Shown piece after piece: positions 47,304 to 56,079 of a DNA stretch of 64,000 bases. The position numbers and the translations under genes were made by a program. The notes below the pieces were generated by a model. The model saw only the letters and a program-made list of their open reading frames with translations, had not been told where the DNA came from and made no database searches. Within the stretch, counting starts at the first letter, position 1; every line of letters starts with the position of its first letter. Source of the DNA: Syntrophobacteraceae bacterium (GTDB lineage Bacteria > Desulfobacterota > Syntrophobacteria > Syntrophobacterales > Syntrophobacteraceae); the NCBI GenBank assembly GCA_025453975.1, contig JALOPI010000006.1, positions 1 through 64,000 of the forward strand. Reading direction: 5' to 3'.

Positions 47304-50222
47304 TCAGCCGCCGGTCTTTTCGCCATCGGAGAGCGTGGCCTTGACGGCCTTGAGCTCGTACGCCTCCAGAATGTCGCCGACCTTGATGTCGTTGAAATTC
47401 TCGACGCCGATGCCGCACTCGAACCCCGACTTGACCTCCTTCACGTCATCCTTGAACCGTCGGAGCGACCCCAGCTTGCCATCGTAGACCACGATCTGAT
47501 CCCGCAGGACCCTCATCCGCGCGTTGCGCTCGATCCGCCCGTCGTTGACAGAACAGCCGGCAATGGTGCCAAACTTGGGCACATGGAATGTCTGGCGCAC
47601 CTCGGCCCTTCCGAGCACATGCTCCTGATACACGGGCTCGAGGAGACCCTCCATGGCATCCCGCACATCGCTCAGGAGCTGGTAGATGACATCGTAATAA
47701 CGCATGTCCACCTTCTCCTGCTCCGCCAGCTCCTGCACCTTCTGGTCGGCCCGGAGGTTGAACCCGATGACGATGGCGTTGGAGGCCGAAGCCAGGAGCA
47801 CGTCCGATTCCGAAATGGCGCCGGTGGCCGTGTGGATGAGGTTCACCTTCACTTCCGGCGTGGAAAGCTTCCTCAGGGAGTCGCTGATGGCCTCCAGGGA
47901 GCCGTGGACGTCGGCCTTGAGGATCAGGTTGAGCTCCTTGATCTCTCCTTCCTGAATCTGCTCGAACAGGCTTTCCAGCGTCACCTTGGTGGTCTTGGTC
48001 AGCTCCTTTTCTCGGAGCTTCATGAGGCGATGCTCGGCCACCAGCTTGGCCTGCTTCTCGTCCGTCAGGGCCACGAAATCATCGCCGGCGTTGGGAACTC
48101 CCGAGAGCCCCAGCACTTCCACGGGCATGGACGGCCCCGCTTCCTCCAATCGCTGCCCCCGGTCGTTGAACATGTTGCGGACGCGCCCGGATTGCCCGCC
48201 GCAGACGTAGGAGTCGCCGGTCCGGAGGGTGCCTTCCTGGATCAGGATGGTGGCCACCGGCCCGCGCCCCTTGTCCAGCTTGGCTTCAATGACTCGACCG
48301 CGAGCGGTCTTGCTGGGATTGGCCTTGAGCTCGAGGATTTCGGCCTGCAGCAGCACCATCTCGAGCAGCTCATCGATGCCTACCCGCTTCTTGGCCGAGA
48401 TCTCCACCATGGTGATGTCCCCGCCCCAGTCCTCGGCCAGGACGCCCTGCTCGGCCAGCTCCCGCTTGACCCGGTCCGGATTGGCGTTGGGCTTGTCAAT
48501 CTTGTTGACGGCCACCACGATGGGAACGCCGGCCGCCTTGGCATGATTGATGGCCTCGATGGTCTGCTGCATCACTCCGTCGTCGGCAGCCACCACCAGG
48601 ATGACGATGTCCGTCACCTTGGCCCCGCGAGCCCTCATGGACGTGAAAGCCTCATGGCCGGGCGTATCCAGGAAAACGACATCCCCGTTCCCCACCCGCA
48701 CGTAGTAGGCGCCGATGTGCTGGGTGATGCCTCCGGCCTCGCCTCCGATGACGTTGGTGTCCCGAATGGCGTCCAGCAGCGAGGTCTTGCCATGGTCGAC
48801 GTGTCCCATGACCGTGACCACCGGCGGCCGCGGCCGGAGCTCCTCGGGTCGGTCCTCCTGGACCTGCAGGATCTCCTCTTCCTCGAAACCGACGCTTTCC
48901 ACTTCAAATCCGAACTCCGAAGCCAGCAGCGTGGCCGTCTCAATATCGAGGGCCTGATTGATGTTGGCCGCCAGCCCCAGCAGCAGAAGCTTCTTGATGA
49001 CTTCGCCCGCCTTGACCCCCATCTGCTTGGCCAGGTTGGCCACGGTGATGGCCTCGTCGATGCGGATGGGCCGCCGGGTGATCTTCTGCGCCGCCGGCTC
49101 GACCCGGGCCGCCTCCCTGTGAGCCCCCCGGCGGTCCCGATCCCGGAAACGCTCGCGATCAGCCTGGGCCGCCAGCTCCTTCTTGCTGTAGAGGTCCTGC
49201 CGCTCCACGACTTCCTTGCGCTGGGGAGGCGCCGCCACACCCCTGCGCTTGCGCTCGGCCTCGCGCTCGGCCTCGTCGGGTCGCGTACGCTTCTTGCGCG
49301 CCGCATCCCGGGCTTCGGCCTCGTCGGGCTTCACGTTCAGGCGGGAGGCCAGCTGGGCAATCTCGACCTCCTCCTCGGGCTCGGGCTCTTCCGGGATGAT
49401 CTCCGGCAGCTTGATGATGCGAGCCGGCTCCTCCTTGCGAGCCTTCTTACGCCGCCTCTTCTTGCCTTTCTTGGCCTTCTCCTCCTCGTCCCCCTCTTCT
49501 CCCTCCTCTCCTTCCTGAGCCAGATCGGAGGCCGGGATCTCCACGGCCGCGGAGGGGGGAGGCGGCATCACCGGAGGAGCAGGCACCGCCGGCTCGGGGC
49601 CGGCCTCGAATACTGCTTCCGCGTGCACGGCGGGCTCGGGTGCGGACGCGGCTTCGACAACAGGCTCCTGGGGGACCGGTGCCTGGGCGACGGGCGTCTC
49701 CGGGACCTTCGGCTCGGGAGCCGCCATCGGCACATCCTCCCCTGGGGCCACGGGGGGCGGTGACACGGGCACGGCTTCGGAAACCGTCTCCAATGCGGGC
49801 AGCGGCTCCTCCGGGGCTGAGGGCACTGCCGCTGGCACTTCCGGAGTCTCGGGGGCGACGGGGCTCTCGACCGCTGGCCCTGCTTCTCGACGCAGATCGA
49901 CGGGGGCTTCGACCATCGCCTCCACAGGGGTCGCGACCAGATCCTCGGGGAGAGGCTGCTCGGCGGTAGCCGGAGCCACGGCTCCCTCCGGCTCATCCGT
50001 CGTCTTCTTGCGGCGACGAATGACGCCGCGGGCCACCCTTGTCTCCTCGACGGTTTCAGGCCGCTGCTCGCTGAACTGCTGGCGAATCTTCAGAACCGCC
50101 GAGTCCGTGAGGGTGCTCATGTGGTTCTTGGCCTGAATCCCGAGCCTCACAATTCGATCCAGCAGGTCCTTGTTATTCATATTCAGCTCTTTCGCTAATT
50201 CATGAACCCTCATGCGCCCCAT
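47304..50222 (-). CDS. infB: Translation initiation factor IF-2
   Basis: 972 residues, long for IF-2. The N-terminal IF2_N module ([20 protein letters not shown]) is followed by about 250 residues rich in Pro, Glu and Ala and a Lys/Arg-rich stretch, a second IF2_N-like segment ([20 protein letters not shown]), and the GTPase ([25 protein letters not shown]). C-terminal domains bind fMet-tRNA. The start at 50222 has GGGGGAAGGG upstream. Confidence 0.98.
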   Translation of the reverse strand: MGRMRVHELAKELNMNNKDLLDRIVRLGIQAKNHMSTLTDSAVLKIRQQFSEQRPETVEETRVARGVIRRRKKTTDEPEGAVAPATAEQPLPEDLVATPVEAMVEAPVDLRREAGPAVESPVAPETPEVPAAVPSAPEEPLPALETVSEAVPVSPPPVAPGEDVPMAAPEPKVPETPVAQAPVPQEPVVEAASAPEPAVHAEAVFEAGPEPAVPAPPVMPPPPSAAVEIPASDLAQEGEEGEEGDEEEKAKKGKKRRRKKARKEEPARIIKLPEIIPEEPEPEEEVEIAQLASRLNVKPDEAEARDAARKKRTRPDEAEREAERKRRGVAAPPQRKEVVERQDLYSKKELAAQADRERFRDRDRRGAHREAARVEPAAQKITRRPIRIDEAITVANLAKQMGVKAGEVIKKLLLLGLAANINQALDIETATLLASEFGFEVESVGFEEEEILQVQEDRPEELRPRPPVVTVMGHVDHGKTSLLDAIRDTNVIGGEAGGITQHIGAYYVRVGNGDVVFLDTPGHEAFTSMRARGAKVTDIVILVVAADDGVMQQTIEAINHAKAAGVPIVVAVNKIDKPNANPDRVKRELAEQGVLAEDWGGDITMVEISAKKRVGIDELLEMVLLQAEILELKANPSKTARGRVIEAKLDKGRGPVATILIQEGTLRTGDSYVCGGQSGRVRNMFNDRGQRLEEAGPSMPVEVLGLSGVPNAGDDFVALTDEKQAKLVAEHRLMKLREKELTKTTKVTLESLFEQIQEGEIKELNLILKADVHGSLEAISDSLRKLSTPEVKVNLIHTATGAISESDVLLASASNAIVIGFNLRADQKVQELAEQEKVDMRYYDVIYQLLSDVRDAMEGLLEPVYQEHVLGRAEVRQTFHVPKFGTIAGCSVNDGRIERNARMRVLRDQIVVYDGKLGSLRRFKDDVKEVKSGFECGIGVENFNDIKVGDILEAYELKAVKATLSDGEKTGG

Positions 50223-50366
50223 GAACCCTTCCCCCTTGATCAGCTGATGCAAACCGCCCCGACACCCCGATCACATCCGATATCGATAAAAACAACCATT
50301 GAAATCCTCCAGAAAACCACCGTCCCCATCCCCGGGCAGGGTCGAGCCGGCAGCTTCATCTTCTCT

Positions 50367-50630
50367 TCATTCACCGGGATGACGAGCCACCCCATCGCCG
50401 GCCACTCCACGTCGTGCCCTGCCGCGAAAGGCCTTGAGAGCCCGGTGGCCGGATTTCAAGCCGGGAAGGCACTTCTCGCAGACATAAGCTCCCCGCCCCG
50501 GCAGCCTCTGAATCTCATCCCGCACCACCTGCCCCGTGACCGGGTCCAAAGCCAATCGAAGGAGGCTTCCCTTGGCACGCCGCGACCGGCAGACCAGGCA
50601 CATACGGGTCGGTACATGGGCAGCTGCCAC
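50367..50630 (-). CDS. ylxR: YlxR/DUF448 RNA-binding protein
   Basis: 87 residues with RMCLVCRSRRAKGSLLRLAL and GRGAYVCEKC, the YlxR signature. It follows nusA by five bases from a GTG start. The family binds RNA and has been linked in some bacteria to RNase P or transcription; the function here is not known. It is 144 bases before infB. Confidence 0.9.
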   Translation of the reverse strand: MAAAHVPTRMCLVCRSRRAKGSLLRLALDPVTGQVVRDEIQRLPGRGAYVCEKCLPGLKSGHRALKAFRGRARRGVAGDGVARHPGE

Positions 50631-50635
50631 TCGGT

Positions 50636-52063
50636 CTACTCCACCTTCAGCACGTCCTCGCCCGCCGCCTGGGCTGCCTCCGCGGGCAGCTCCACCGCTT
50701 CTCGGGGAGCCTCGGGCTCACCGAGAGCATCCCCCGCCCCCTCGGCCTGCTCTTCGGATGGCTCTTCGATCTGCTCCTCAGCCAGTTCCTCGGATGGCTC
50801 CTCGGATGGCTCCTCGGAATCCAGGCCCATCGTCTCCATCATGACCCTGGCCCGCTGCACCAGTTCCTCGATGGCCTCCTCGGAAAGCCGCGTCAGCTCC
50901 TGGAGCTCCATGCTGGAAGCGCCCACCAGGAACTCCAGGGATGTGATCCCCGCCTCGTAGAGACGGTCGGCCATTTCCGCCGTCAGACCCTTCACCCCCA
51001 GGAGCAGCTGATAACCTTCCTGCTTCTGACGCTCGTAGCGGGTCTCGCTCTTCACATCGATGTGCCAGTTCGTCAGCTTGGATGCCAGCCTCACATTCTG
51101 TCCGCGCTTGCCGATGGCCAGGGAGAGCTGATCGTCGGGGACGATGACTTCCATGTTGCGGTTGGCCTGGTCGATGATGACCTTGGAGATGATGGCCGGC
51201 GCCAGCCCATTCACAACGAACTTGGCCGGGTCCATGTTCCAGGGAACGATGTCGATCTTCTCCCCCCGGAGCTCCTGAACGACGTTCTGGACCCGCGTGC
51301 CCTTCATGCCGACGCAGGCGCCCACGGGGTCCACGTCCGGATCCTTGGAAATGACGGCGATCTTGGCCCGTGAGCCGGGCTCGCGGGCCGCGCCGATGAT
51401 GCTCACAATGCCCTCCGCCACCTCGGGCACTTCACCGTGAAACAGCTGGATCAGGAAGTGGGGATGAGTTCGACTCAGGATGATCTGGGGGCCCTTGCTG
51501 ATCTTCTTCACGTCGAAGACATAGGCGCGGATCCGGTCGCCTTGTCGGAAAATCTCCTTGGGGATCTGCTCCTTGGGGGGCAAAATGGCCTCGGCCTGGC
51601 CTATGTTCACGATCATCCCCGATTTATCGATGCGCTGCACGATGCCGTGAATGATCTCCCCCTTGCGTCCCCTGAACTCCTCGTAGACCACCTCGCGCTC
51701 GGCGTCCTTCATCTTCTGGATGATGACCTGCTTGGCCGACTGAGCCGCGATGCGCCCCAGGGTATCGGTGTCCATGCGGATGCCCAGCTCATCGCCCAGG
51801 GTGGCCTCGGTATCCAGCACCATGGCCTCCCCCAGTGAGACCTCCTTGTCGGGATCGCTGACCACCTCGACCACTTCCTTGAACTGAAAAGCCTCGATCT
51901 CGCCAAATTCCTCGTTGAAGGTGACATCCAGGTCCAGCCTGCTGCCGTACTTCTTCTTGATGGCGGACTTGATGGCCTCCTCGAGGGTGTTGATGAGGGT
52001 CTGGCGGTCGATCCCTTTCTCTCGGCTCACTTGATCGATCAAGCGCTTGAGCTCAGTGGTCAT
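50636..52063 (-). CDS. nusA: Transcription termination/antitermination factor NusA
   Basis: 475 residues: an N-terminal RNA-polymerase-binding domain, S1 (EIIHGIVQRIDKSGMIVNIG), two KH domains (ACVGMKGTRVQNVVQELRGEKIDIV; LAIGKRGQNVRLASKL), one helix-hairpin-helix-like region (LLLGVKGLTAEMADRLYEAG) and a tail with repeated SEEPSEE acidic units. AAGGAG precedes the ATG. Confidence 0.97.
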   Translation of the reverse strand: MTTELKRLIDQVSREKGIDRQTLINTLEEAIKSAIKKKYGSRLDLDVTFNEEFGEIEAFQFKEVVEVVSDPDKEVSLGEAMVLDTEATLGDELGIRMDTDTLGRIAAQSAKQVIIQKMKDAEREVVYEEFRGRKGEIIHGIVQRIDKSGMIVNIGQAEAILPPKEQIPKEIFRQGDRIRAYVFDVKKISKGPQIILSRTHPHFLIQLFHGEVPEVAEGIVSIIGAAREPGSRAKIAVISKDPDVDPVGACVGMKGTRVQNVVQELRGEKIDIVPWNMDPAKFVVNGLAPAIISKVIIDQANRNMEVIVPDDQLSLAIGKRGQNVRLASKLTNWHIDVKSETRYERQKQEGYQLLLGVKGLTAEMADRLYEAGITSLEFLVGASSMELQELTRLSEEAIEELVQRARVMMETMGLDSEEPSEEPSEELAEEQIEEPSEEQAEGAGDALGEPEAPREAVELPAEAAQAAGEDVLKVE

Positions 52064-52143
52064 GGCTCCTTCATCTCCCTGCAGTGTGTATCCAAGGAAA
52101 ACCCGGAAGCTGCCCGATCATGCCCGGCGGCTTGGGATTTCCC

Positions 52144-52623
52144 TCATGAATCCATCGACTCAAAATAACACAGACGAGCACGCTCAACGATATCCAGCGC
52201 AATGTCGTAATCCTGTCCATCGCAATGAATCGTGACCTGACCGTGCTCGATTCGCTTCAATGTGCCCTTGAACCTGCGCCGGCTCCCCAGCGGCTCCAGC
52301 GTGCGGATCTCGACGATTTTGCCCAGAACGCTCTCGAAGTGCTCGGGCTTTCGCAGAGGCCGATTCAGACCGGGGGAGGAGACCTCCAGATGGTACGGCA
52401 TCCGGATCGCTTCGGTCACATCGAGGAGATCGCCGACCACGCGGCTGATCTGAGCGCAGTCCTCGACGGTGATGCCGTCCTCCTGGTCGATGAAGAGGCG
52501 CAGAACCCATCCCGGAGACTCACGGCGGAATTCCAGCTCCACCAGCTCCTTGCCTTCCACTCGCAAAACCGGCTCGATCATTTCGATGAGCTTCGCCATG
52601 ATCTCGGCCTGTTTGGGCTCCAT
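52144..52623 (-). CDS. rimP: Ribosome maturation factor RimP
   Basis: 159 residues with the RimP motifs VELEFRRESPGWVLRLFID, ITVEDCAQISR and LEVSSPGLNRPLR. It assists 30S assembly. The ATG at 52623 has GGTGG five bases upstream; another ATG lies four codons earlier. A strong terminator lies only 34 bases upstream, so initial expression may depend on read-through or on a promoter I do not see. Confidence 0.95.
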   Translation of the reverse strand: MEPKQAEIMAKLIEMIEPVLRVEGKELVELEFRRESPGWVLRLFIDQEDGITVEDCAQISRVVGDLLDVTEAIRMPYHLEVSSPGLNRPLRKPEHFESVLGKIVEIRTLEPLGSRRRFKGTLKRIEHGQVTIHCDGQDYDIALDIVERARLCYFESMDS

Positions 52624-52656
52624 GGGAACCACCATCCAGTGTCTCGGGGACAAAGC

Positions 52657-52684
52657 AAAAAAAAAAGTGGGTGACCCACCCACT
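52657..52684 (-). terminator. Strong intrinsic terminator just before rimP
   Basis: On the minus strand, AGTGGGTG, loop GGT, CACCCACT, then a run of ten T. It is the best terminator in the window and lies between tRNA-Gly and rimP on the same strand. Confidence 0.93.
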
Positions 52685-52846
52685 TCTCTCAGCAGACATG
52701 ACCGAATTCTAAATTTTGCTAGACTTAGGGTTCTCGGGGCTGCAGAACCTGGAGGCTGCTCACAGAATCTAGAGGTCTTGTCATCCACTAATCGAAGTAT
52801 GCTGCCGGATCCTTGCGTCGGCGCGCAGCCACCTCAAAAAGGGAAG

Positions 52847-52863
52847 CCTTCGAGAAACGAAGG
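52847..52863 (-). terminator. Weak terminator after tRNA-Gly
   Basis: CCTTCG/CGAAGG stem with five-base loop, followed on the minus strand by CTTCCCTTTTTG. It lies 15 bases after the tRNA 3' end. Confidence 0.45.
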
Positions 52864-52877
52864 AGCACCTAAACAAT

Positions 52878-52953
52878 TGGAGCGGGCAACGGGATTCGAA
52901 CCCGCGACCCCAAGCTTGGGAAGCTTGTGCTCTACCAACTGAGCTACACCCGC
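52878..52953 (-). tRNA. tRNA-Gly (anticodon CCC)
   Basis: Minus strand: GCGGGTGTAGCTCAG..., anticodon stem CAAGC/GCTTG around TTCCCAA (anticodon CCC, reads GGG), T arm GGTTCGAATCC, acceptor TGCCCGC, discriminator T and encoded CCA. 76 bases. It occupies the place that metY (initiator tRNA) holds before rimP in E. coli. Confidence 0.97.
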
Positions 52954-52972
52954 CCACCAACTGTCATCGGCG

Positions 52973-53002
52973 ATAGTAAACAATGGCTCCGGAGCAAGTC
53001 AA
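52973..53002 (-). promoter_or_regulatory. Promoter of tRNA-Gly
   Basis: On the minus strand, TTGACT, 18 bases, TACTAT, then a GC-rich discriminator (CGCCG). It ends 20 bases before the tRNA. Confidence 0.7.
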
Positions 53003-53032
53003 GACTATTTTGGGCGATATTTGGCTCTATCT

Positions 53033-54025
53033 TCATGAGGTGCTTTCGTGGGAGCCTGAAATCCGAGCCCAGGCCAGGCGGGCCGACCCGGCGAGGGCCG
53101 CCTCGTCTCCCAGCTCGCCCCGGCGGATGACCGCCTGGCCAGGATCCAGCATCGAGCTGTGGTGGGTCAGACTCTCCATGAGAGGGCCGATGAACAGGTC
53201 CCAACCGGAGCACACGCCACCGCCGATGACCGCATGTCGAAGGCCGAGCACGCTGAAAAGACCGGCCAGGGCCAGGCCCAGGGACCAGCCCAGGCGGTGG
53301 AAAAGGTCCCGGGACAGATCATCTCCCAGCCGCGCCTCTTGGCAAATCAGCTCGGACGTCAGCTCTCCAGTCAGGCAGGCCTCATGAAGGATCCCCTTTC
53401 TCAGACGCCCCCCATTCACCGCATCCCGAACCCCCTGCTTCAACGCCGAGCTGGAGGCGTGGGCCTCCAGGCAGCCCCTCAGCCCGCAGGCGCAAAGGGG
53501 TCCCCCGGGATCGATGACCATGTGACCCAGCTCTCCACAGAACCCCAGGTCGTCCCCACGCCACAGTTTTCCGCCCAGGATGAGGCAGCCGCCCACCCCC
53601 GTCCCGAGGGTCACCCCGATCCAGTGGGGTATCCCACGCCCGGCTCCCAGCAGGCTCTCGCCCACGCCGAACACGTCGGCGTCGTTTTCAAGAAAGACCG
53701 GAAGGACCAGCGCCCGTCCAAGCTCCCCGGCCAGGGGAAATCCGTTCATGGTCGGCAGGTTGGGCGAAAAGAGAACCGCTCCCGCCCGACGATCGATTTT
53801 ACCGGCCACGCCCAGCCCCACCGCACGAGCCCGTCCGCCCGCCCGGCGGCCCTCCTCCATCATCTCCCGGCATTGGAGAGCCAGGCGGCCCACGACGTCC
53901 GCGGCTCCAGCCCGCACCAGGGTGGCCTCCCTGGATTGATGCAGGATCTCACCGTCCGGCGTCACCAGGGCCAGCCTCATGTGCGTGCCCCCGATGTCTC
54001 CTCCGATCAGCAGGTCGCTTTCCAT
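53033..54025 (-). CDS. ROK-family sugar kinase
   Basis: 330 residues. The phosphate loop is GGDIGGTHMRLALV; catalytic Asp is in ENDADVFGVGE; the ROK zinc motif is CACGLRGCLEAHAS. Most relatives are glucokinases, but sugar specificity cannot be read from the sequence. GAGGTG lies before the ATG. Confidence 0.9.
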   Translation of the reverse strand: MESDLLIGGDIGGTHMRLALVTPDGEILHQSREATLVRAGAADVVGRLALQCREMMEEGRRAGGRARAVGLGVAGKIDRRAGAVLFSPNLPTMNGFPLAGELGRALVLPVFLENDADVFGVGESLLGAGRGIPHWIGVTLGTGVGGCLILGGKLWRGDDLGFCGELGHMVIDPGGPLCACGLRGCLEAHASSSALKQGVRDAVNGGRLRKGILHEACLTGELTSELICQEARLGDDLSRDLFHRLGWSLGLALAGLFSVLGLRHAVIGGGVCSGWDLFIGPLMESLTHHSSMLDPGQAVIRRGELGDEAALAGSARLAWARISGSHESTS

Positions 54026-54171
54026 GGCATTCGCACCTCGGTCAAGATCCCGATCAGGACAGAATCACTCCAGCCGGGGCGGGGTGCGCTCCCGTTCGCT
54101 CGACATTGACCGCCGGCGAGGACATGGCAGCCTCTTCCATGACACACCTTGGGGCGGTGGTGCGAAAACGC

Positions 54172-54771
54172 TCAGGAAGCAAGGTTCTCGGGGATGTAAA
54201 ACACGTAGTGCTCGGTCAGGATGTCGAACTGCTGGTCCGTTTCTTCCTCGATCACCGCGTATAGCTCCTTGAGACTTTCCGTTTTCGAGACACGGTGAGC
54301 CAGGAGGTTCGGATTGTAGTACTCGACGTGGATGGGAAACAGAAAGTAGCGTACATTGCCGCGCCAGACCACGTTGAGGGCTTCCCGCTCCTCCAGTATC
54401 GACTTGTAGAAGCGCCGGAGCAGGTCCGTCCTCAGGATGGGCGAGGGCGCGTTGGTGACGCATTCCATCCACCCGGCCAGCCGATAAACGCGGCGCATCA
54501 GGGCTTCATCATGGCGGCAACGGTAAAGGCCCATGAGCGTGTAATGGCAGCCGTCCTCGATGGCGAAGTGATTGGGCACCTGGGCCACGTGAGCATGCCC
54601 CTGCCGGCTGAATGCTTCCAGCCGATGCATCTCGTATCGGGCGGACTCCCCCCGCTTGACCATCATGGCGGCACCCAGCTTCCAGTCGCCCCGCCGAAGC
54701 TCCAGGGGGTGCAGGGTGATGAGGTTTTCGGGAGGGCGCTGCCGCTCTTTCAAATCGATGATGTCTGCCAC
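54172..54771 (-). CDS. Conserved-looking protein of unknown function
   Basis: 199 residues, no family recognised. It is soluble, with no signal or membrane segment, and rich in aromatic and basic residues. Notable segments are FAIEDGCHYTLMGLYRCRHD, YRLAGWMECVTNAPSP and VRYFLFPIHVEYYNPN; several His/Cys could bind metal. The start is a GTG six bases after GGAG. It lies between a ROK kinase and a CBS-ACT gene on the same strand, which says nothing definite. Even codon bias and a good site argue it is real. Confidence 0.7.
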   Translation of the reverse strand: MADIIDLKERQRPPENLITLHPLELRRGDWKLGAAMMVKRGESARYEMHRLEAFSRQGHAHVAQVPNHFAIEDGCHYTLMGLYRCRHDEALMRRVYRLAGWMECVTNAPSPILRTDLLRRFYKSILEEREALNVVWRGNVRYFLFPIHVEYYNPNLLAHRVSKTESLKELYAVIEEETDQQFDILTEHYVFYIPENLAS

Positions 54772-54895
54772 CGCCGTCTCCGCTCCCTGGGATCCTTCAC
54801 GGGTCCCGGAGCTTCAGGTTTCAGGTCTCATTCTGAAAGCCCGGAAAGAGGCTTGGTCCTCTCCATGCCCCCAAAGCGCTGCCAACAGATTGCAA

Positions 54896-55573
54896 TCAGG
54901 ATCTGACAGGCAGATAGGGAGAGAGATCCTCCACGTAATCCGTCAGCACCTTCAATCCGCTCTCCTCGAGGGCATGAACCGCCGTTCTGTAGTCCGTCAG
55001 GGTGACCCGGACGATCACCTGCCAGATGTCCCGCTGACCGCGAAGAGGCACGGTCAAGGTGCTGAGGATGTTCACGGAAGCGGTCTGCATGACCTTTCCA
55101 ATCCGGGCCAGAACCTCGGCCCTGTCCGTCACCAGAACGGACAGCCGCTTGGTGTCGTCGCTCATGCCGAGAGCCATGAGGAGGACCTCCATGAGATCCG
55201 TGGTGGTGATGATCCCCACCAGCCTGTCGTTCTTGACCACGGGGAGAGCCCCAATCTTGTGATCGTGCATGATCCGGGCGGCCCGCTCGATGGTCATGTT
55301 GGGAGTGGCCGTGATGACCCCCTTGGTCATGATATGGGCCACGGTGAGCTTCTGCAGGGCGTAGGTGAGCTCGTGGACACTCAGCGTGGTGGCCGGAGAG
55401 GCCCAGGATTCCTTCAAGTCGCGGTCCGTTACGATTCCCAGGAGCTGAGCCTTTCCATCGGTCACCGGAAGATGGGAGATCTTGTGCTGGTCCATCAGCT
55501 CTCTGGCCCGAAAAATGGACGTATCGGGGGATATGGTGACCAGGCTCGTTTTCATATTCCAGCCGATGTACAT
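54896..55573 (-). CDS. CBS-pair and ACT-domain regulatory protein (AcuB-like)
   Basis: 225 residues: two CBS motifs (MKTSLVTISPDTSIFRARELM...GIVTDRDL and IMTKGVITATPNMTIERAARIM...GIITTTDL) and a C-terminal ACT-like domain (RLSVLVTDRAEVLARIGKVM). Such proteins sense adenine nucleotides and perhaps an amino acid; the target is unknown. GAGGAGG precedes the ATG. Confidence 0.85.
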   Translation of the reverse strand: MYIGWNMKTSLVTISPDTSIFRARELMDQHKISHLPVTDGKAQLLGIVTDRDLKESWASPATTLSVHELTYALQKLTVAHIMTKGVITATPNMTIERAARIMHDHKIGALPVVKNDRLVGIITTTDLMEVLLMALGMSDDTKRLSVLVTDRAEVLARIGKVMQTASVNILSTLTVPLRGQRDIWQVIVRVTLTDYRTAVHALEESGLKVLTDYVEDLSPYLPVRS

Positions 55574-55618
55574 GTTCTCCTCCTCAGGGTTTCCTTTTCA
55601 TCACTCGGTCCAGCATTT

Positions 55619-55648
55619 ACAATAGGAAATGGTTTGGCGAAGTGTCAA
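55619..55648 (-). promoter_or_regulatory. Promoter of the CBS-ACT gene
   Basis: On the minus strand, a perfect TTGACA, 18 bases, then TATTGT, 46 bases before the CBS-ACT start codon. Confidence 0.6.
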
Positions 55649-55800
55649 CGTGAAAGTCCACCCTCCGGGGATTGTCGCTCAGCCTTCCGGACCATTGATT
55701 TTTTCGGCGGCGGGGTTCATTCTCCGAGGGTCCTCCGCGGGTAGCTGGACAGTGGAGCCTCGAGCTCGAGCCTTGAAGCTCATGGGAGCAGCAGACAGGA

Positions 55801-56037
55801 ATGAATGACCACAAGACATCGCCGAAGCTTGCGGGGAAAGGTCATGGGAAGTGGAGGCGATCCCGCGTCTATCGCTGCTCCACCTGTGAGCGCGAGCAGC
55901 CTTTCTGCTGGACCTGCCCGTGTGGATTCATGATCTGCTCCGACTGCATGGAAGAGAATTTCTGGGGGATGACCTGCAACGGCGTGGTCTGGACCTGTCC
56001 GGACTGCGGGGAGATACGAGGGTTCGGCAACGACTGA
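55801..56037 (+). CDS. Small cysteine-rich zinc-ribbon protein
   Basis: 78 residues with ten cysteines: C26/C29, C36/C39/C41, C46/C49, C59 and C66/C69, as CSTC, CWTCPC, CSDC, C and CPDC. Two zinc sites could form, treble-clef or ribbon in type. The basic N-terminus suggests nucleic-acid or protein contact. It starts a plus-strand run with the disulfide reductase-like gene, 42 bases downstream. No named family recognised. Confidence 0.75.
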   Translation: MNDHKTSPKLAGKGHGKWRRSRVYRCSTCEREQPFCWTCPCGFMICSDCMEENFWGMTCNGVVWTCPDCGEIRGFGND

Positions 56038-56079
56038 TCCTCCCCGGGCCGCCCCGGTTTTTGAGAAAGGAAGGAAGGA

